From Salisediminibacterium halotolerans (GTDB lineage: Bacteria > Bacillota > Bacilli > Bacillales > Salisediminibacteriaceae): 64,000 bases of DNA. Under the pieces are notes generated by a model. It searched no databases. It saw only the letters and a program-made list of their open reading frames with translations, and was not told the origin of the DNA. The translations under genes were made by a program, and so were the position numbers. The stretch covers positions 1 through 64,000 of the forward strand of contig NZ_RKQQ01000004.1 of NCBI RefSeq assembly GCF_003814815.1, written 5' to 3'. Positions 28,934-38,874 of this stretch are shown here, one piece after another (the stretch's first letter is position 1; every line of letters begins with the position of its first letter).

Positions 28934-28949
28934 TGTGAATCGCATCACA
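28934..28949. promoter_or_regulatory. CRP/FNR-type box upstream of the NADH oxidase gene
   Basis: TGTGA-N6-TCACA is a perfect match to the CRP/FNR consensus. Bacillus Fnr uses the same sequence to activate anaerobic genes. It is 91 bases upstream of the start codon. Confidence 0.6.
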
Positions 28950-29002
28950 GAAGCGGCAACTTAACCTTATTTTGCATATTCACTGTCTTTATTTAAGCAG
29001 TT

Positions 29003-29020
29003 AAGTGAATCTTTTCACAA
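29003..29020. promoter_or_regulatory. Candidate Rex operator upstream of the NADH oxidase gene
   Basis: AAGTGAATCTTTTCACAA closely matches the Rex consensus TTGTGAA-N4-TTCACAA (right half perfect, left half with two changes). It ends 5 bases before the ribosome site, well placed to block transcription. Rex itself is encoded at 9630. Confidence 0.65.
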
Positions 29021-29039
29021 TCATAAGGAGGAATTGCTC

Positions 29040-30407
29040 ATGAAAATTGCAGTCATCGGGAGCACGCACGCAGGAACGGCAGCGGTTAAAAACATGGCTC
29101 AGCTTTATCCTGACGCGGAGATTCACGTCTATGAACGAAACGATAATGTTTCCTTTTTATCTTGCGGTCTCGCGCTGTATGTCGGCGGCGTCGTGCAAAA
29201 TGCAGACGATTTATTTTATTCGTCTCCTGCGGAACTGAAAGCGATGGGAATTAACGTCCATGTCGAACACGATGTCTCATCGATTGATACGGATAAGCAG
29301 ACAATTGAAGTGACCGACTTAAAGAGCAATGAAACGCGCACAGATCACTATGACCGCCTTGTCATGACAACTGGATCATGGCCTGTCACGCCGCCGATTG
29401 AAGGCATTGAGCTTGAAAACATCTTGTTGGCGAAAAACTATCATCAGGCGAACCGGATCATTGAACAGTCTAGTCATGCTGATCACGTGACGGTTGTCGG
29501 TGCCGGCTATATCGGCGTTGAGCTCGTCGAAGCGTTTCAGCAGGCGGGAAAGCGTGTGACTTTAATTGACGGAGTTGACCGAATATTAAATAAATACTTG
29601 GACGAAGAGTTCACCGATCTTGTGGAAGCCGACTTTACTGATAAAGGAATTGAAATGCGTCTCGGGGAGACAGTTGCCCGGTTTGAAGGCGATCAAAAAG
29701 TGAACAAAGTCATTACCGACCGCGGCAGCGTCGAGACCGATATGGTTATCATGTGCGTCGGATTCCGCCCGAATACCGATCTGCTTCAAGGCAAAGTTGA
29801 TATGCTTGAGAATGGCGCAATTAAAGTGGACGACTACATGCGGACGAGCAATCCGAATATTTTTGCCGCAGGCGACTGCTGTGCCGTGCGATACAATCCG
29901 ACCGGTGATGCGGCTTATATCCCGTTAGCAACAAACGCTGTCAGAATGGGGACGCTCGTTGCCCGAAATATTATGACGCCGCAAATGAGAAACGTCGGCA
30001 CGCAAGGCACGTCAGGTTTGCACATTTTCGGGATGAATATGGCCTCAACAGGTTTAACGGAAACAGCAGCAGCAAGTATGGGAATTTATGTGAAAAATGT
30101 CACAATCAATGAAAAACACCGGCCGGAATTTATGCCGACCTCAGAGGACGTGCAGCTGAAAGTAACGTTCGATCCTGATTCAAGGAGTATTCTCGGAGCA
30201 CAGGTGATTTCGAAAGCAGATGTGACACAGTCGATCAACACGTTAAGTCTCGCCGTTCAAACCGGCTTGAAAATTGATGAACTGGCGTTTGTCGATTTCT
30301 TTTTCCAGCCGCATTTCAACCAGCCGTGGAATTTTCTTAATAAAGCAGGACTTGCGGCGTTTGAGCAGCCGGAGCCTGTAACGCCGCACGAACGAATCCA
30401 AGCTTAA
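29040..30407 (+). CDS. FAD-dependent NADH oxidase / CoA-disulfide reductase family
   Basis: The 455-residue flavoprotein has an N-terminal FAD motif (VIGSTHAGTAAV), a single redox Cys42 in SFLSCGLALYVGG, a central NADH-binding motif VVGAGYIGVE, and the C-terminal dimerisation domain. This pattern fits water-forming NADH oxidases and CoA-disulfide reductases. NADH oxidase is favoured because a Rex-like operator precedes it. ATG at 29040 follows AAGGAGG (29026-29032); a TTG six bases upstream is too close. Confidence 0.85.
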   Translation: MKIAVIGSTHAGTAAVKNMAQLYPDAEIHVYERNDNVSFLSCGLALYVGGVVQNADDLFYSSPAELKAMGINVHVEHDVSSIDTDKQTIEVTDLKSNETRTDHYDRLVMTTGSWPVTPPIEGIELENILLAKNYHQANRIIEQSSHADHVTVVGAGYIGVELVEAFQQAGKRVTLIDGVDRILNKYLDEEFTDLVEADFTDKGIEMRLGETVARFEGDQKVNKVITDRGSVETDMVIMCVGFRPNTDLLQGKVDMLENGAIKVDDYMRTSNPNIFAAGDCCAVRYNPTGDAAYIPLATNAVRMGTLVARNIMTPQMRNVGTQGTSGLHIFGMNMASTGLTETAAASMGIYVKNVTINEKHRPEFMPTSEDVQLKVTFDPDSRSILGAQVISKADVTQSINTLSLAVQTGLKIDELAFVDFFFQPHFNQPWNFLNKAGLAAFEQPEPVTPHERIQA

Positions 30408-30454
30408 TCATTCCCGCTTTCGCGGGATGTTCATATATAGGCAGGAAGATGACG

Positions 30455-30497
30455 AGCCGTGTTTCAAATAACATTTGAAGCACGGCTTGTCTATTAT
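30455..30497 (+). terminator. Terminator after the NADH oxidase gene
   Basis: AGCCGTGTTTCAAAT pairs with ATTTGAAGCACGGCT around a 2-base loop (hairpin tip less than ideal), followed by a T-rich stretch. A small CCCGC/GCGGG hairpin lies just before it. Confidence 0.65.
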
Positions 30498-30543
30498 TTT
30501 GTAAAACGGGAATAAGGAAACGAGCAAAGGAGGTTAACGGAGC

Positions 30544-31980
30544 ATGAATTTAGTCTGGTTTCGTCACGATCTTAGAATCCATGATCATCTGCCGCTAAAA
30601 AATGCGTTACAATCAGAAAGAGAAACCGAGGCGGTCTATGTACTCGACAGCCGCAATAATGAGTCAGTTTCGCCGGGTCTCAGGCGAATGGGGGTGAAGC
30701 GGTTTGATTTTTTAGCCGAATCTCTTCGCGACCTCGAAAAGTCGTTGGAAAAACTCGCTGTCCCGTTGGCTGTTCTTGCCGGCACCGTGACCGCTGAGCT
30801 TGAAGACGTGATCAGGGAAAACGAGGTGACGGATGTTTATGTTCACTCTCATCCCGGTGTCGAAGAGCGAAAAGACCTTGAAGAGCTGATGCAGCGATTT
30901 TCGGAGGTTCGTTTTCACGTCAGTGCAGGCCATACGCTGCTTCGGCGCAATCAGCTGCCGTTTGACCGGAGCGAATTTCCGATGTCGTTCAGCCGTTTTC
31001 GGCGCGAATTGGAGAAAATACTGCCGATCCCGACAAAGGCGTCGGTGTTTTCACCGCAAGAGGCGGCGTTGTTTCAAGAGACCGTGATGGCTCCAGCTCA
31101 AGGTTCGCACTTAAATGACAACAGAAGCCGGATCAGGCCGTTAACGGACCTCCTCGCCGGTTATCCGAACCAGAAAACGTTCGTTGAAGGGGGAGAAACA
31201 GCGGGAATCCGTCAGTTAAAAGCTTTTGTAAATGATCCGGAGCGGCTGTTTGCTTACAAAGAAACACGCGACGGTCTGCTAAGGTTTCACGACAGTTCGA
31301 AACTGTCGTTTTGGCTTGCAAACGGGAGTCTCTCTCCCAAAAGAGTATATCAGGAAATTTTGCAGATGGAAGCGGAACGCGGCCGGAATGAATCGAGCTA
31401 TTGGCTGTTTTTTGAGCTGCTTTGGCGCGAGTATTTTCAATGGCTCATGTGGATGACCGGCAGCCGTTTATTTCAGCGGCGCGGATTTTTACCGGAAGAT
31501 CTTCCTTGGCATGAAGATGAACACGTCTTTGCCAAGTGGGCAAAAGGCGAGACAGGCTACCCGCTCGTTGACGCGGCGATGAAAGAGCTGAACGCAACCG
31601 GCTATATGAGCAACCGTGCCCGGCAGAATGCAGCAAGCTTTCTGACGAAAAATCTCGGGATTGACTGGCGCTGGGGAGCGCGCTATTTCGAAGAGCAGCT
31701 GCTTGATTATGATCCTGCGAGCAATTACGGAAATTGGGCGTATCAGGCCGGCGTCGGCACGGATATGCGCGAGCTTCGCGCGTTTAATGTGATTCGGCAA
31801 GGCGAGCGGTATGACCCTGGCGGCGACTATGCGAAATATTGGTTAGAGCTGCCTGAATATATTCCCGGAAAAGATGTTTATGATCCTGACAAACTGAAGT
31901 TGTACACATCGGTTCCGGAACCGATCGTGAACTTTGCCGATTCGCTCGAGAAACGTAAAAAAGAGCTCGGGTACAGCTAG
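30544..31980 (+). CDS. Cryptochrome/photolyase family protein, DASH type
   Basis: The 478-residue FAD and antenna-pigment protein resembles cry-DASH: N-terminal VWFRHDLRIHDH, LLWREYFQW near residue 295, and the C-terminal run GYMSNRARQNAAS, GIDWRWGARYFE and SNYGNWAYQAGVG. DASH proteins repair cyclobutane dimers mainly in single-stranded DNA, using blue light. AAAGGAGG lies 8 bases before the start. The gene is flanked by its own terminators, so it is probably monocistronic. Confidence 0.88.
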   Translation: MNLVWFRHDLRIHDHLPLKNALQSERETEAVYVLDSRNNESVSPGLRRMGVKRFDFLAESLRDLEKSLEKLAVPLAVLAGTVTAELEDVIRENEVTDVYVHSHPGVEERKDLEELMQRFSEVRFHVSAGHTLLRRNQLPFDRSEFPMSFSRFRRELEKILPIPTKASVFSPQEAALFQETVMAPAQGSHLNDNRSRIRPLTDLLAGYPNQKTFVEGGETAGIRQLKAFVNDPERLFAYKETRDGLLRFHDSSKLSFWLANGSLSPKRVYQEILQMEAERGRNESSYWLFFELLWREYFQWLMWMTGSRLFQRRGFLPEDLPWHEDEHVFAKWAKGETGYPLVDAAMKELNATGYMSNRARQNAASFLTKNLGIDWRWGARYFEEQLLDYDPASNYGNWAYQAGVGTDMRELRAFNVIRQGERYDPGGDYAKYWLELPEYIPGKDVYDPDKLKLYTSVPEPIVNFADSLEKRKKELGYS

Positions 31981-32067
31981 CAGTGATAGAAAGAGAACAA
32001 GCCCAATAACGGCGCGACTTTTTGTACAATATCCGAAAAAAATTTAAAAAAATTTTCTTAATCGCGC

Positions 32068-32095
32068 TTTACAAAAACGTGAAATATGTTAAAGT
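32068..32095 (+). promoter_or_regulatory. Sigma-A-like promoter of the choline dehydrogenase gene
   Basis: TTTACA (32068-32073) and TAAAGT (32090-32095) are 16 bases apart in an AT-rich leader 60 bases before the gene. Confidence 0.5.
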
Positions 32096-32154
32096 AAAAA
32101 TTGTTCAAAACGTTAAATAAAAATTTAATAAATAGATTTTAGGAGGTACAAGAT

Positions 32155-33840
32155 ATGCCTGAACAATTTGATTATGTCGTCATCGGCGGCGGAAGTGCGG
32201 GTTCTGTACTCGCGAACCGATTAAGTGAAGACGAAACAAAAAGTGTCCTCGTTTTAGAAGCAGGACGCAGTGATTTTTCTTGGGACTTGCTGATTCAAAT
32301 GCCGGCAGCTTTGCCGTTCCCGGCCGGAAAGAGTTTGTATGACTGGAAGTATGAATCGGAGCCGGAACCTTACATGAACGGCCGGCGCATCAAGCATGCC
32401 CGCGGAAAAGTGCTTGGCGGATCAAGCTCGATTAACGGGATGATTTATCAGCGCGGCAATCCGATGGACTATGAGCGCTGGGGCGGCGATCCGGGAATGG
32501 AATCGTGGAACTTTGCCCACTGCCTGCCTTATTTCAAGCGTTTGGAAACTGCGCTTGCAGCGGATAAGGATGATGAATACCGCGGTCATGACGGCCCGCT
32601 CAAGTTGGAGCGCGGTCCAGCGAAAAACCCGTTGTTCCAAGCGTTTTTTGATGCTGCTGTGGAAGCGGGGTATACGCGTACACCGGATGTGAACGGATTC
32701 CGTCAAGAAGGGTTCGCCCCGTTTGACAAGCACGTTTATAAAGGCCGACGCATGTCGGTATCACGGGCTTATTTGCACCCGGTAATGGACCGTAAAAACC
32801 TCACAGTGCGCACCCGTGCGTTCGTATCGAGCATTGATTTCGACGGCACCCGCGCTCAAGGTGTGACGTATAAACGAAACGGGCAGACGCATCAGGTGAA
32901 AGCCGGTGAAGTAGTGTTGGCCGGCGGAGCAATCAATACACCGCAAATGCTTCAGCTTTCTGGTGTCGGCGATGCCGAACATTTGCGTTCACTCGGAATC
33001 AAACCGGTGGTTGACCTTCCGGGTGTCGGCGAAAACTTGCAAGATCACTTGGAAGCGTACATTCAGTATTCCTGCCCGCAGCCGGTCTCTGAACAGCCGA
33101 ACTTAAAGAAAGCGAAGATGCCTTGGATCGGCTTGCAGTGGATGATCGGCCGCAAAGGTCCGGCCGCGACAAATCACTTCGAAGGCGGCGGATTTGTCCG
33201 TTCAAACGAAGACGTGCTGTATCCGAACTTGATGTTCCACTTCTTGCCGGTAGCGGTAAGATACGACGGTCAAGTCGCTGATACGGCTCACGGCTTCCAA
33301 GTGCACGTCGGACCGATGTATTCCGATGCCCGCGGATCGTTAAAAATCCGGTCGAAAGATCCGAAAGAACATCCAAGCATGATTTACAACTACCTCTCCA
33401 CGGAACAAGACCGTCGCGAGTGGATTGAAGCGGTGAAAATTTCCCGCAAAATTATGTCGCAGCCGGCGATCGCCCCTTACAACTCCGGCGAGATGGCGCC
33501 TGGTCCGGATGTCCAAACAGACGATGAGATTCTCGATTGGGTCGCAAACGATGCTGAAACAGCGCTGCACCCAAGCTGCACAGCGAAAATGGGACCAAAG
33601 TCGGATCCAATGGCCGTTGTCGATCCGGAAAGCATGAAAGTACACGGTCTCGACAACGTGCGCGTCGTAGATGCGTCGGCAATGCCGTATGTCACAAACG
33701 GCAATATCCACGCACCGGTGCTCATGCTTGCGGAAAAAGCAGCCGACCTTATCCGCGGCCGCAAGCCGCTTGAGCCTCAGAACCTGGACTTTTACCGTCA
33801 CGGCGTTCACCCGGCCGATGCAGGGACGTTGAAAAAATAA
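32155..33840 (+). CDS. betA: GMC-family choline dehydrogenase
   Basis: The 561-residue FAD enzyme has the N-terminal [17 protein letters not shown] motif, the GMC signature [16 protein letters not shown], and the C-terminal [17 protein letters not shown]. BetA oxidises choline to betaine aldehyde, a step towards glycine betaine, the compatible solute that fits a salt-adapted host. No betaine aldehyde dehydrogenase, BetI or choline transporter gene is adjacent, so the partner is elsewhere or the substrate differs. AGGAGG precedes the ATG. Confidence 0.88.
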   Translation: MPEQFDYVVIGGGSAGSVLANRLSEDETKSVLVLEAGRSDFSWDLLIQMPAALPFPAGKSLYDWKYESEPEPYMNGRRIKHARGKVLGGSSSINGMIYQRGNPMDYERWGGDPGMESWNFAHCLPYFKRLETALAADKDDEYRGHDGPLKLERGPAKNPLFQAFFDAAVEAGYTRTPDVNGFRQEGFAPFDKHVYKGRRMSVSRAYLHPVMDRKNLTVRTRAFVSSIDFDGTRAQGVTYKRNGQTHQVKAGEVVLAGGAINTPQMLQLSGVGDAEHLRSLGIKPVVDLPGVGENLQDHLEAYIQYSCPQPVSEQPNLKKAKMPWIGLQWMIGRKGPAATNHFEGGGFVRSNEDVLYPNLMFHFLPVAVRYDGQVADTAHGFQVHVGPMYSDARGSLKIRSKDPKEHPSMIYNYLSTEQDRREWIEAVKISRKIMSQPAIAPYNSGEMAPGPDVQTDDEILDWVANDAETALHPSCTAKMGPKSDPMAVVDPESMKVHGLDNVRVVDASAMPYVTNGNIHAPVLMLAEKAADLIRGRKPLEPQNLDFYRHGVHPADAGTLKK

Positions 33841-33904
33841 AGAGAGTTTCCCCGCTAAGAAACCCTTTCTAACCTGAATCGTGAACAAACACGAAAAAAT
33901 TACT

Positions 33905-33949
33905 GACCTCGATTCTCAGCTTTGTTGCTGAAAATCGGGGTCTTTTTTT
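33905..33949 (+). terminator. Terminator after the choline dehydrogenase gene
   Basis: GACCTCGATTCTCAGC and GCTGAAAATCGGGGTC form a 16-base stem with one mismatched position, followed by a seven-T run. Confidence 0.88.
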
Positions 33950-34067
33950 ATTTTCGACAAACTCATACCGTTGTTTTCATAATTAAATCCTTTTCATGGA
34001 AGAACGATTTTGAAAAGAATTTGTGAACTGTTGAACATTTCATGAAAACTTTCACAAAACAAACAAT

Positions 34068-34082
34068 TGATAATGATTATCA
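34068..34082. promoter_or_regulatory. Fur box upstream of the feo operon
   Basis: TGATAATGATTATCA is a perfect 7-1-7 inverted repeat, the core Fur recognition site in bacilli. It lies 48 bases before feoA, so the operon should be repressed when iron is plentiful. Confidence 0.92.
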
Positions 34083-34129
34083 CTTACAATGGAGGCAGTT
34101 GAGGTTATTTAGATTTTGGGGGGAAGATC

Positions 34130-34384
34130 ATGAAACAGACAGGTATATGCGCCGTTTCGTGCAATAAAGTTTGTAAAGTAAAAGAAGTGCCGGCGTGTGA
34201 GCTGCTTGAGTCGCTGGGAATCGAAGCGGGATCGACTTTTTGCGTGAAACAAAAAAGTCCTTGGAAAGGGCCGGTCGTGGTGGAAATGAAAGGCCGAAGA
34301 GAGCTGGCAATTGATTACAGTATCGCCTCGCAATTCGTCGTTGAGGAGGTTGATGACAGTGTCTTATCATGGCAACAATCATAG
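34130..34384 (+). CDS. feoA: FeoA-domain protein, Cys-rich N terminus
   Basis: The 84-residue protein fits a small SH3-like FeoA, which assists FeoB in ferrous iron uptake (LLESLGIEAGSTFCVKQKSP and the VVVEMKGRRELAIDYSIA strand). Unusually, Cys residues lie in the first 20 positions (CAVSCNKVCKV), which could bind iron. It overlaps the FeoB start. Confidence 0.82.
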   Translation: MKQTGICAVSCNKVCKVKEVPACELLESLGIEAGSTFCVKQKSPWKGPVVVEMKGRRELAIDYSIASQFVVEEVDDSVLSWQQS

Positions 34385-36128
34385 CGGCGAAACGTGCAGC
34401 AAGCGCCGTGTGCTCCTGATGGGAAACCCGAATGTCGGAAAAAGCGTCATATTTTCAACGCTGACAAATAAACGTGTGATGACCGCTAATTACTCCGGCA
34501 CGACCGTCACATCTGCACAAGGGGATATGATCGGCGCGAAAGTTCCGACTGCATTGATTGATGTGCCGGGTGTATATTCATTAAAAGCCGCTTCTCAAGC
34601 AGAGAAAGCGGCTGTTGATATGCTCGACAGCGGAGCGGATGTTATTGTTGCCGTTTTGGATGCAACGAACCTTGAACGTAACTTAGCTTTGGCGAAAGCG
34701 CTGAAAAAGACGGGGATTCCGGTTATTTTCATGCTGAATATGGTTGATGTGGCTGAAAGCAGAGGGATAAAAATCGATCAAAAAAAGCTAGAAGAACTGC
34801 TGGGCGCGCCGGTGATAAAGACGGTTGCTGTAAAACGCAAAGGGTTCAACCGGCTGATTGTTGAGCTCAACCGATTATTGACGGCAAATAATGCTGATGT
34901 CGATACAACTGCCGATTCTGCCCCTTCTGCTGCAACGATCGCCGAGGAAGTCATTACGTATACAGACTATGAAGAACGTCTGTCAGACAAGCTCGAACGC
35001 TGGACGATTAAGCCGTTCACCGGGATCCCGATAGCAATTTTAATCGTATTCCTTTGCTTGGCTTTTGTCGTCGGAATGGGAAAAGCCGTCCGTGCGGCAT
35101 TGTTTTTGCCGCTGCTCAACCAGTATTACATTCCGTTTATGGAGCGGCTGGCAGCTGGCTTTACAGCTGAGGGAACAATGATGTATGCAATTCTAGCCGG
35201 AGAGTTCGGCGTTTTGATTAAGGCGGTGGAGTGGCCGATTGCCTTAATTTTACCTTACGTTTTTTTCTTTTATATTGTACTGTCTTTCTTGGAAGACAGC
35301 GGCTATTTGCCTCGGCTCGGGATAGTGATTGACGGATTGTTACGAAAATTCGGGCTGCACGGCCACTCAATTATTCCGATTTCAATGGGGTATGGGTGTG
35401 CGGTTCCGGCAATTATCGGGACCCGGACCGCTTCGAGCATGAAAGAACGCTTGATTGTTTCAGCGCTCGTCAGCCTTGCTGTTCCTTGCATTGCGCAAAC
35501 AGGGGCATTTATTGCTTTGTTAGGCGACCATTCTTTCGTGCTGTTGCTCCTTATCTTCTTTGTATCTTTTATCGTGATGTTTATCAGCGGCTCGCTTTTG
35601 AATAAAGTATTGAAAGGCACGCTTGACCCTGTCTTGATTGAAGTACCGAATTTATTGGCACCGAGTATAGGGAGTTTGTGGAAAAAAGTGAAGATGCGAA
35701 CAAAGCACTTCATGATCGAAGCGGAAATTCCGATGGTGATCGGGATTGTTGTTGCCGCGCTGACGATTGAGACCGGTGTGCTGGAATATGTCGGCTTTAT
35801 TGTTGAACCCGTTGTCGTTCATTTCCTCGGACTTCCGCCGGAAGCGAGTGTTGCATTGATTCTCGGTGTGATCAGACGTGAACTTGCCGTTCTTCCTTTA
35901 CTCGGAATGGATCTGTCTTTGGGGCAAATGTTTGTCGGTTCACTGGTTGCCTTGCTTTATATCCCTTGTATGAGCGTTTTTTTTGTTTTGATCAAAGAGT
36001 TTCAATTGAGATGGGCGCTTGTCATCAGCGGCGCAACAATTGTCACGGCAATGATTGTCGGGGGGACAGCCAATTACGGGATTCAGATTCTCCAGTGGTT
36101 TATGTTCACACTCGGAGGGGGAAACTAA
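34359..36128 (+). CDS. feoB: Ferrous iron transporter FeoB
   Basis: FeoB is the Fe2+ permease with a cytosolic G domain. G1 GNPNVGKS, G3 DVPGVYSL and G4 NMVD are present, followed by about eight or more TM segments including the gate motifs (FLEDSGYLPRLG, SMGYGCAVPAI). The GTG at 34359 follows AGGAGG at a 9-base spacing, giving about 589 residues, on the short side for the family. The upstream TTG at 34311 would extend into FeoA. It is followed with no gap by the next gene of the operon. Confidence 0.92.
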   Translation: MSYHGNNHSGETCSKRRVLLMGNPNVGKSVIFSTLTNKRVMTANYSGTTVTSAQGDMIGAKVPTALIDVPGVYSLKAASQAEKAAVDMLDSGADVIVAVLDATNLERNLALAKALKKTGIPVIFMLNMVDVAESRGIKIDQKKLEELLGAPVIKTVAVKRKGFNRLIVELNRLLTANNADVDTTADSAPSAATIAEEVITYTDYEERLSDKLERWTIKPFTGIPIAILIVFLCLAFVVGMGKAVRAALFLPLLNQYYIPFMERLAAGFTAEGTMMYAILAGEFGVLIKAVEWPIALILPYVFFFYIVLSFLEDSGYLPRLGIVIDGLLRKFGLHGHSIIPISMGYGCAVPAIIGTRTASSMKERLIVSALVSLAVPCIAQTGAFIALLGDHSFVLLLLIFFVSFIVMFISGSLLNKVLKGTLDPVLIEVPNLLAPSIGSLWKKVKMRTKHFMIEAEIPMVIGIVVAALTIETGVLEYVGFIVEPVVVHFLGLPPEASVALILGVIRRELAVLPLLGMDLSLGQMFVGSLVALLYIPCMSVFFVLIKEFQLRWALVISGATIVTAMIVGGTANYGIQILQWFMFTLGGGN

Positions 36129-36713
36129 ATGAATCTGATACCAAAATGCACGTCGTTTTGTGAAAAGCTATGCTGTGATTCGAATTTTTGTGCCCGGCTG
36201 GGAGCGGTATACTATGAACGAATTATCGAACGAGAGATCAGCTCGATTAAAATAGACCCTCATTCAAAAGTTCTCTGTGTCGGCGGAGGGCGCACGCCTT
36301 ATACGGCATGTCTGTTGGCGGAAAAAACAGGTGCGGATGTCAAAGTGATTGATCATGATTCGTCCGTCATCCAAGATGCCGATAAATTTATTGCGTCTTG
36401 GAACCTTAAACAAGGTTCCGTTGTTTGTGAGCATTGCTGTGGTTTAGAAATTAACGAACAAAACTTCGCTGCCGCGCATATCGCGATGCAGGTTACTTCT
36501 CAAGAGGAAGTCTTAAAACATATGTTGATGAATTGTGCTTGTCCGGCGGTACTTTGCCGAATGCCGAAAGAAAAAGTCAAAGCCCATTATCCTGACAGTT
36601 TGTCCGATTCAGTGAAAGAAGCGGCTCATGACAAAGTAACCCACGCAAACGTCTCCATGATCGGTGAAACGTGTATCTTCACTGATTTTCACTTAACGGC
36701 GGTTGATGGCTGA
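36129..36713 (+). CDS. Nicotianamine-synthase/methyltransferase-like protein in the feo operon
   Basis: The 194-residue protein has a Rossmann-type SAM motif (VLCVGGGRTPYTACLLA near residue 49, then VKVIDHDSSV). This pattern recalls nicotianamine synthase and the staphylopine enzyme CntL more than ordinary methyltransferases. The N terminus is Cys-rich (CTSFCEKLCCDSNFCARLG, five Cys in 15 residues). It starts directly after the FeoB stop with GGAGGGGG upstream and overlaps the next gene by one base. Placement under the Fur box suggests a role in iron or metallophore chemistry, but no function is established. Confidence 0.6.
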   Translation: MNLIPKCTSFCEKLCCDSNFCARLGAVYYERIIEREISSIKIDPHSKVLCVGGGRTPYTACLLAEKTGADVKVIDHDSSVIQDADKFIASWNLKQGSVVCEHCCGLEINEQNFAAAHIAMQVTSQEEVLKHMLMNCACPAVLCRMPKEKVKAHYPDSLSDSVKEAAHDKVTHANVSMIGETCIFTDFHLTAVDG

Positions 36714-37606
36714 TGATCCGGTACAGTTTGTTCGCAGTCGTTTTCGCTTTGTTGATTTACACTTTCCTGCAGCTGGATCATGCTGCGATCATCGATGCCA
36801 TAGCCTTTATGAATGCTGAAACAATGATTCTTTTGGTCTTGATACAATTCGCCTCTTTTCAATTAATGGCGGTTCAATGGGGACGAATTCTTCACGTTAA
36901 AGGGGCAAAGGCGCATTGGAACCTTGTCCGCATCTTGTTTATGAGCGCCTTCACAGAAGGGGTGACCCCTTCTGTTAAATTCGGCGGAGAGCTGACAAAA
37001 GGCGTTTTAATTAAAGAAGCATTTGCATTGCCTGTAAAAACGGTCTTCGCTTACGTCACTATGCAGAAGCTGATCAGCATAGCGGGGATCTTCCCGTTTC
37101 TCGGAGTTGCGATCTGGATTTGGCGACCAGCGAATCTGCACATAAGTATGTTCATTGTGTTCTTTGGGCTTATTCTCTTCGTGTTATTGCTGCTGCGATG
37201 GAAACATACAATATTCGAACGCATTTTAAATGGAATCACCGGACGGGAGTGGCTGGTGCAATTAGTGATTGCCACGATGATTTGGACGTTATTTCCTTTA
37301 AAAGGATACTTGCTGGCGCACTCGTTCGGGCTCGATGTCAGCTTCCCGGCGATGCTTGCTATTGTCTTCATGCCTTACCTCGCAGCGATGATCCCGGTGA
37401 CACCGGGAGGGATCGGAACGTTTGAAGCAACGATGACAGCTGTATTTATCGGCTTTGGCGCAGAAGCCGAAGCTGCCCTCGCGTTCACATTGGTCTTTCG
37501 CTTTATCACATTTTGGCTGGGCGTTTTGACCGGCGGAGTCATCACGGTTGTTGAACTGTCAATTGGCAGAAGCATTTCGTTCAAGAAACGCTCCCCGGCC
37601 GGATGA
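36713..37606 (+). CDS. Flippase-like integral membrane protein (UPF0104/YbhN, LPG-synthase TM type)
   Basis: The 297-residue protein has about eight hydrophobic segments and the family's PVTPGGIGTFEA motif near residue 225 and the SVKFGGELTKG segment. Members act in lipid flipping or membrane biogenesis. It overlaps the preceding gene by one base, so it is translationally coupled. Its presence in a Fur-regulated feo operon is unusual. Confidence 0.82.
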   Translation: MIRYSLFAVVFALLIYTFLQLDHAAIIDAIAFMNAETMILLVLIQFASFQLMAVQWGRILHVKGAKAHWNLVRILFMSAFTEGVTPSVKFGGELTKGVLIKEAFALPVKTVFAYVTMQKLISIAGIFPFLGVAIWIWRPANLHISMFIVFFGLILFVLLLLRWKHTIFERILNGITGREWLVQLVIATMIWTLFPLKGYLLAHSFGLDVSFPAMLAIVFMPYLAAMIPVTPGGIGTFEATMTAVFIGFGAEAEAALAFTLVFRFITFWLGVLTGGVITVVELSIGRSISFKKRSPAG

Positions 37607-37722
37607 CTTACTCCTAAATTCTTAATTACAGTCCAGTTTCCGCCGGAAAAAGAATTGAGTATTTAACTAACCGCCGGACGTGGTACAATAGTGTAGGATT
37701 AAATCATTTGGAGGCAGTGTTC

Positions 37723-38814
37723 ATGAAGATGAAAATGGGTTTAGTATACGGCGGGAAATCGCCGGAACACAACGTATCATTACAAACGGCCAAAGCGGTC
37801 ATTAAGGCGCTGGATTTAACGAAGTACGATGTCCACCCGATTTATATTACTGAAAACGGGGAGTGGATTCGCGGCAAGCAGCTTAATCAACCGGTCGAGG
37901 ACGTCCGAGACCTTCGCTTAGAGAACGGGGAAGCGATCTCGCCGATGGCGATGAACCCCGAAATATTTTCAGTCGGCGGGGGTCAAAACGGTTCCGCTAC
38001 GGAAAAACTAGATGTCGTATTCCCGCTGTTGCACGGACCGAACGGCGAAGACGGCACGGTACAAGGACTGTTGGAGCTTTTAAACATTCCGTATGTCGGC
38101 AACGGTGTTTTGGCTTCAGCAGCGGGAATGGACAAAGTGATGATGAAAAATGTGTATGATCAAGCTGGCATCAAGCAGCCGGCTTACGTCTGGTTTTTGC
38201 GCGGGGACTGGGAAGAACAGCGCGATCTGCTTTATAACAACGTCGAAGAATCGCTCGGTTACCCGTGCTTTGTCAAGCCGGCGAATCTCGGTTCAAGCGT
38301 CGGGATCTCAAAAGCGCGTAACCGCGCTGAGCTCGACGAAGCTTGTGCGACAGCATTTGCTTATGACCGGAAAATCATTGTTGAAGAAGGGATCGACGGC
38401 CGAGAAATTGAAATGGCTGTATTAGGAAACGATGCTCCGGAATGTTCGGTTGTCGGCGAGATCAAACCGGAGACGGACTTTTATGATTATAAAGCGAAGT
38501 ATGAAGACGGAAGCACGGGATTGATTATCCCGGCGCAGGTTACCGAAAGCGAATATGAAGAAATGAAAAGCGTCGCTGTTCGCTCGTTTAAGGCATTGGA
38601 TTGTGCCGGTCTTGTCCGCGCAGATTTTTTCTTAACAGAAGCGGGCGATGTCCTGATGAATGAAGTCAACACGATGCCCGGTTTTACACCGGTCAGCATG
38701 TTTCCGATGCTTTGGCAAAAATCCGGACTTTCCTATCCGGAATTAATCGAAAAACTCGTCCAGCTCGGGATTGAACGCTTCGAAGAAAAACAAAAAATCA
38801 AACACACCTTTTAA
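37723..38814 (+). CDS. ddl: D-alanine--D-alanine ligase
   Basis: Ddl joins two D-alanines for the peptidoglycan precursor, using ATP in the cytosol. The 363-residue protein has [11 protein letters not shown] near the start, the [15 protein letters not shown] segment, the ATP-grasp motif [16 protein letters not shown], and [10 protein letters not shown] near the C terminus. ATG at 37723 follows GGAGG at 37710-37714. It is adjacent to murF, its pathway partner. Confidence 0.96.
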   Translation: MKMKMGLVYGGKSPEHNVSLQTAKAVIKALDLTKYDVHPIYITENGEWIRGKQLNQPVEDVRDLRLENGEAISPMAMNPEIFSVGGGQNGSATEKLDVVFPLLHGPNGEDGTVQGLLELLNIPYVGNGVLASAAGMDKVMMKNVYDQAGIKQPAYVWFLRGDWEEQRDLLYNNVEESLGYPCFVKPANLGSSVGISKARNRAELDEACATAFAYDRKIIVEEGIDGREIEMAVLGNDAPECSVVGEIKPETDFYDYKAKYEDGSTGLIIPAQVTESEYEEMKSVAVRSFKALDCAGLVRADFFLTEAGDVLMNEVNTMPGFTPVSMFPMLWQKSGLSYPELIEKLVQLGIERFEEKQKIKHTF

Positions 38815-38874
38815 AGTGCCAGGCGGGCTGACTCCTTAAAGAGTCAGTCTTCTTGTACATAAGGAGAGATAAAA

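Noticed and set aside
33340-33888. 182-codon minus-strand frame inside the choline dehydrogenase gene
   Set aside because: Antisense shadow of a strong CDS; no motif, no start signal.
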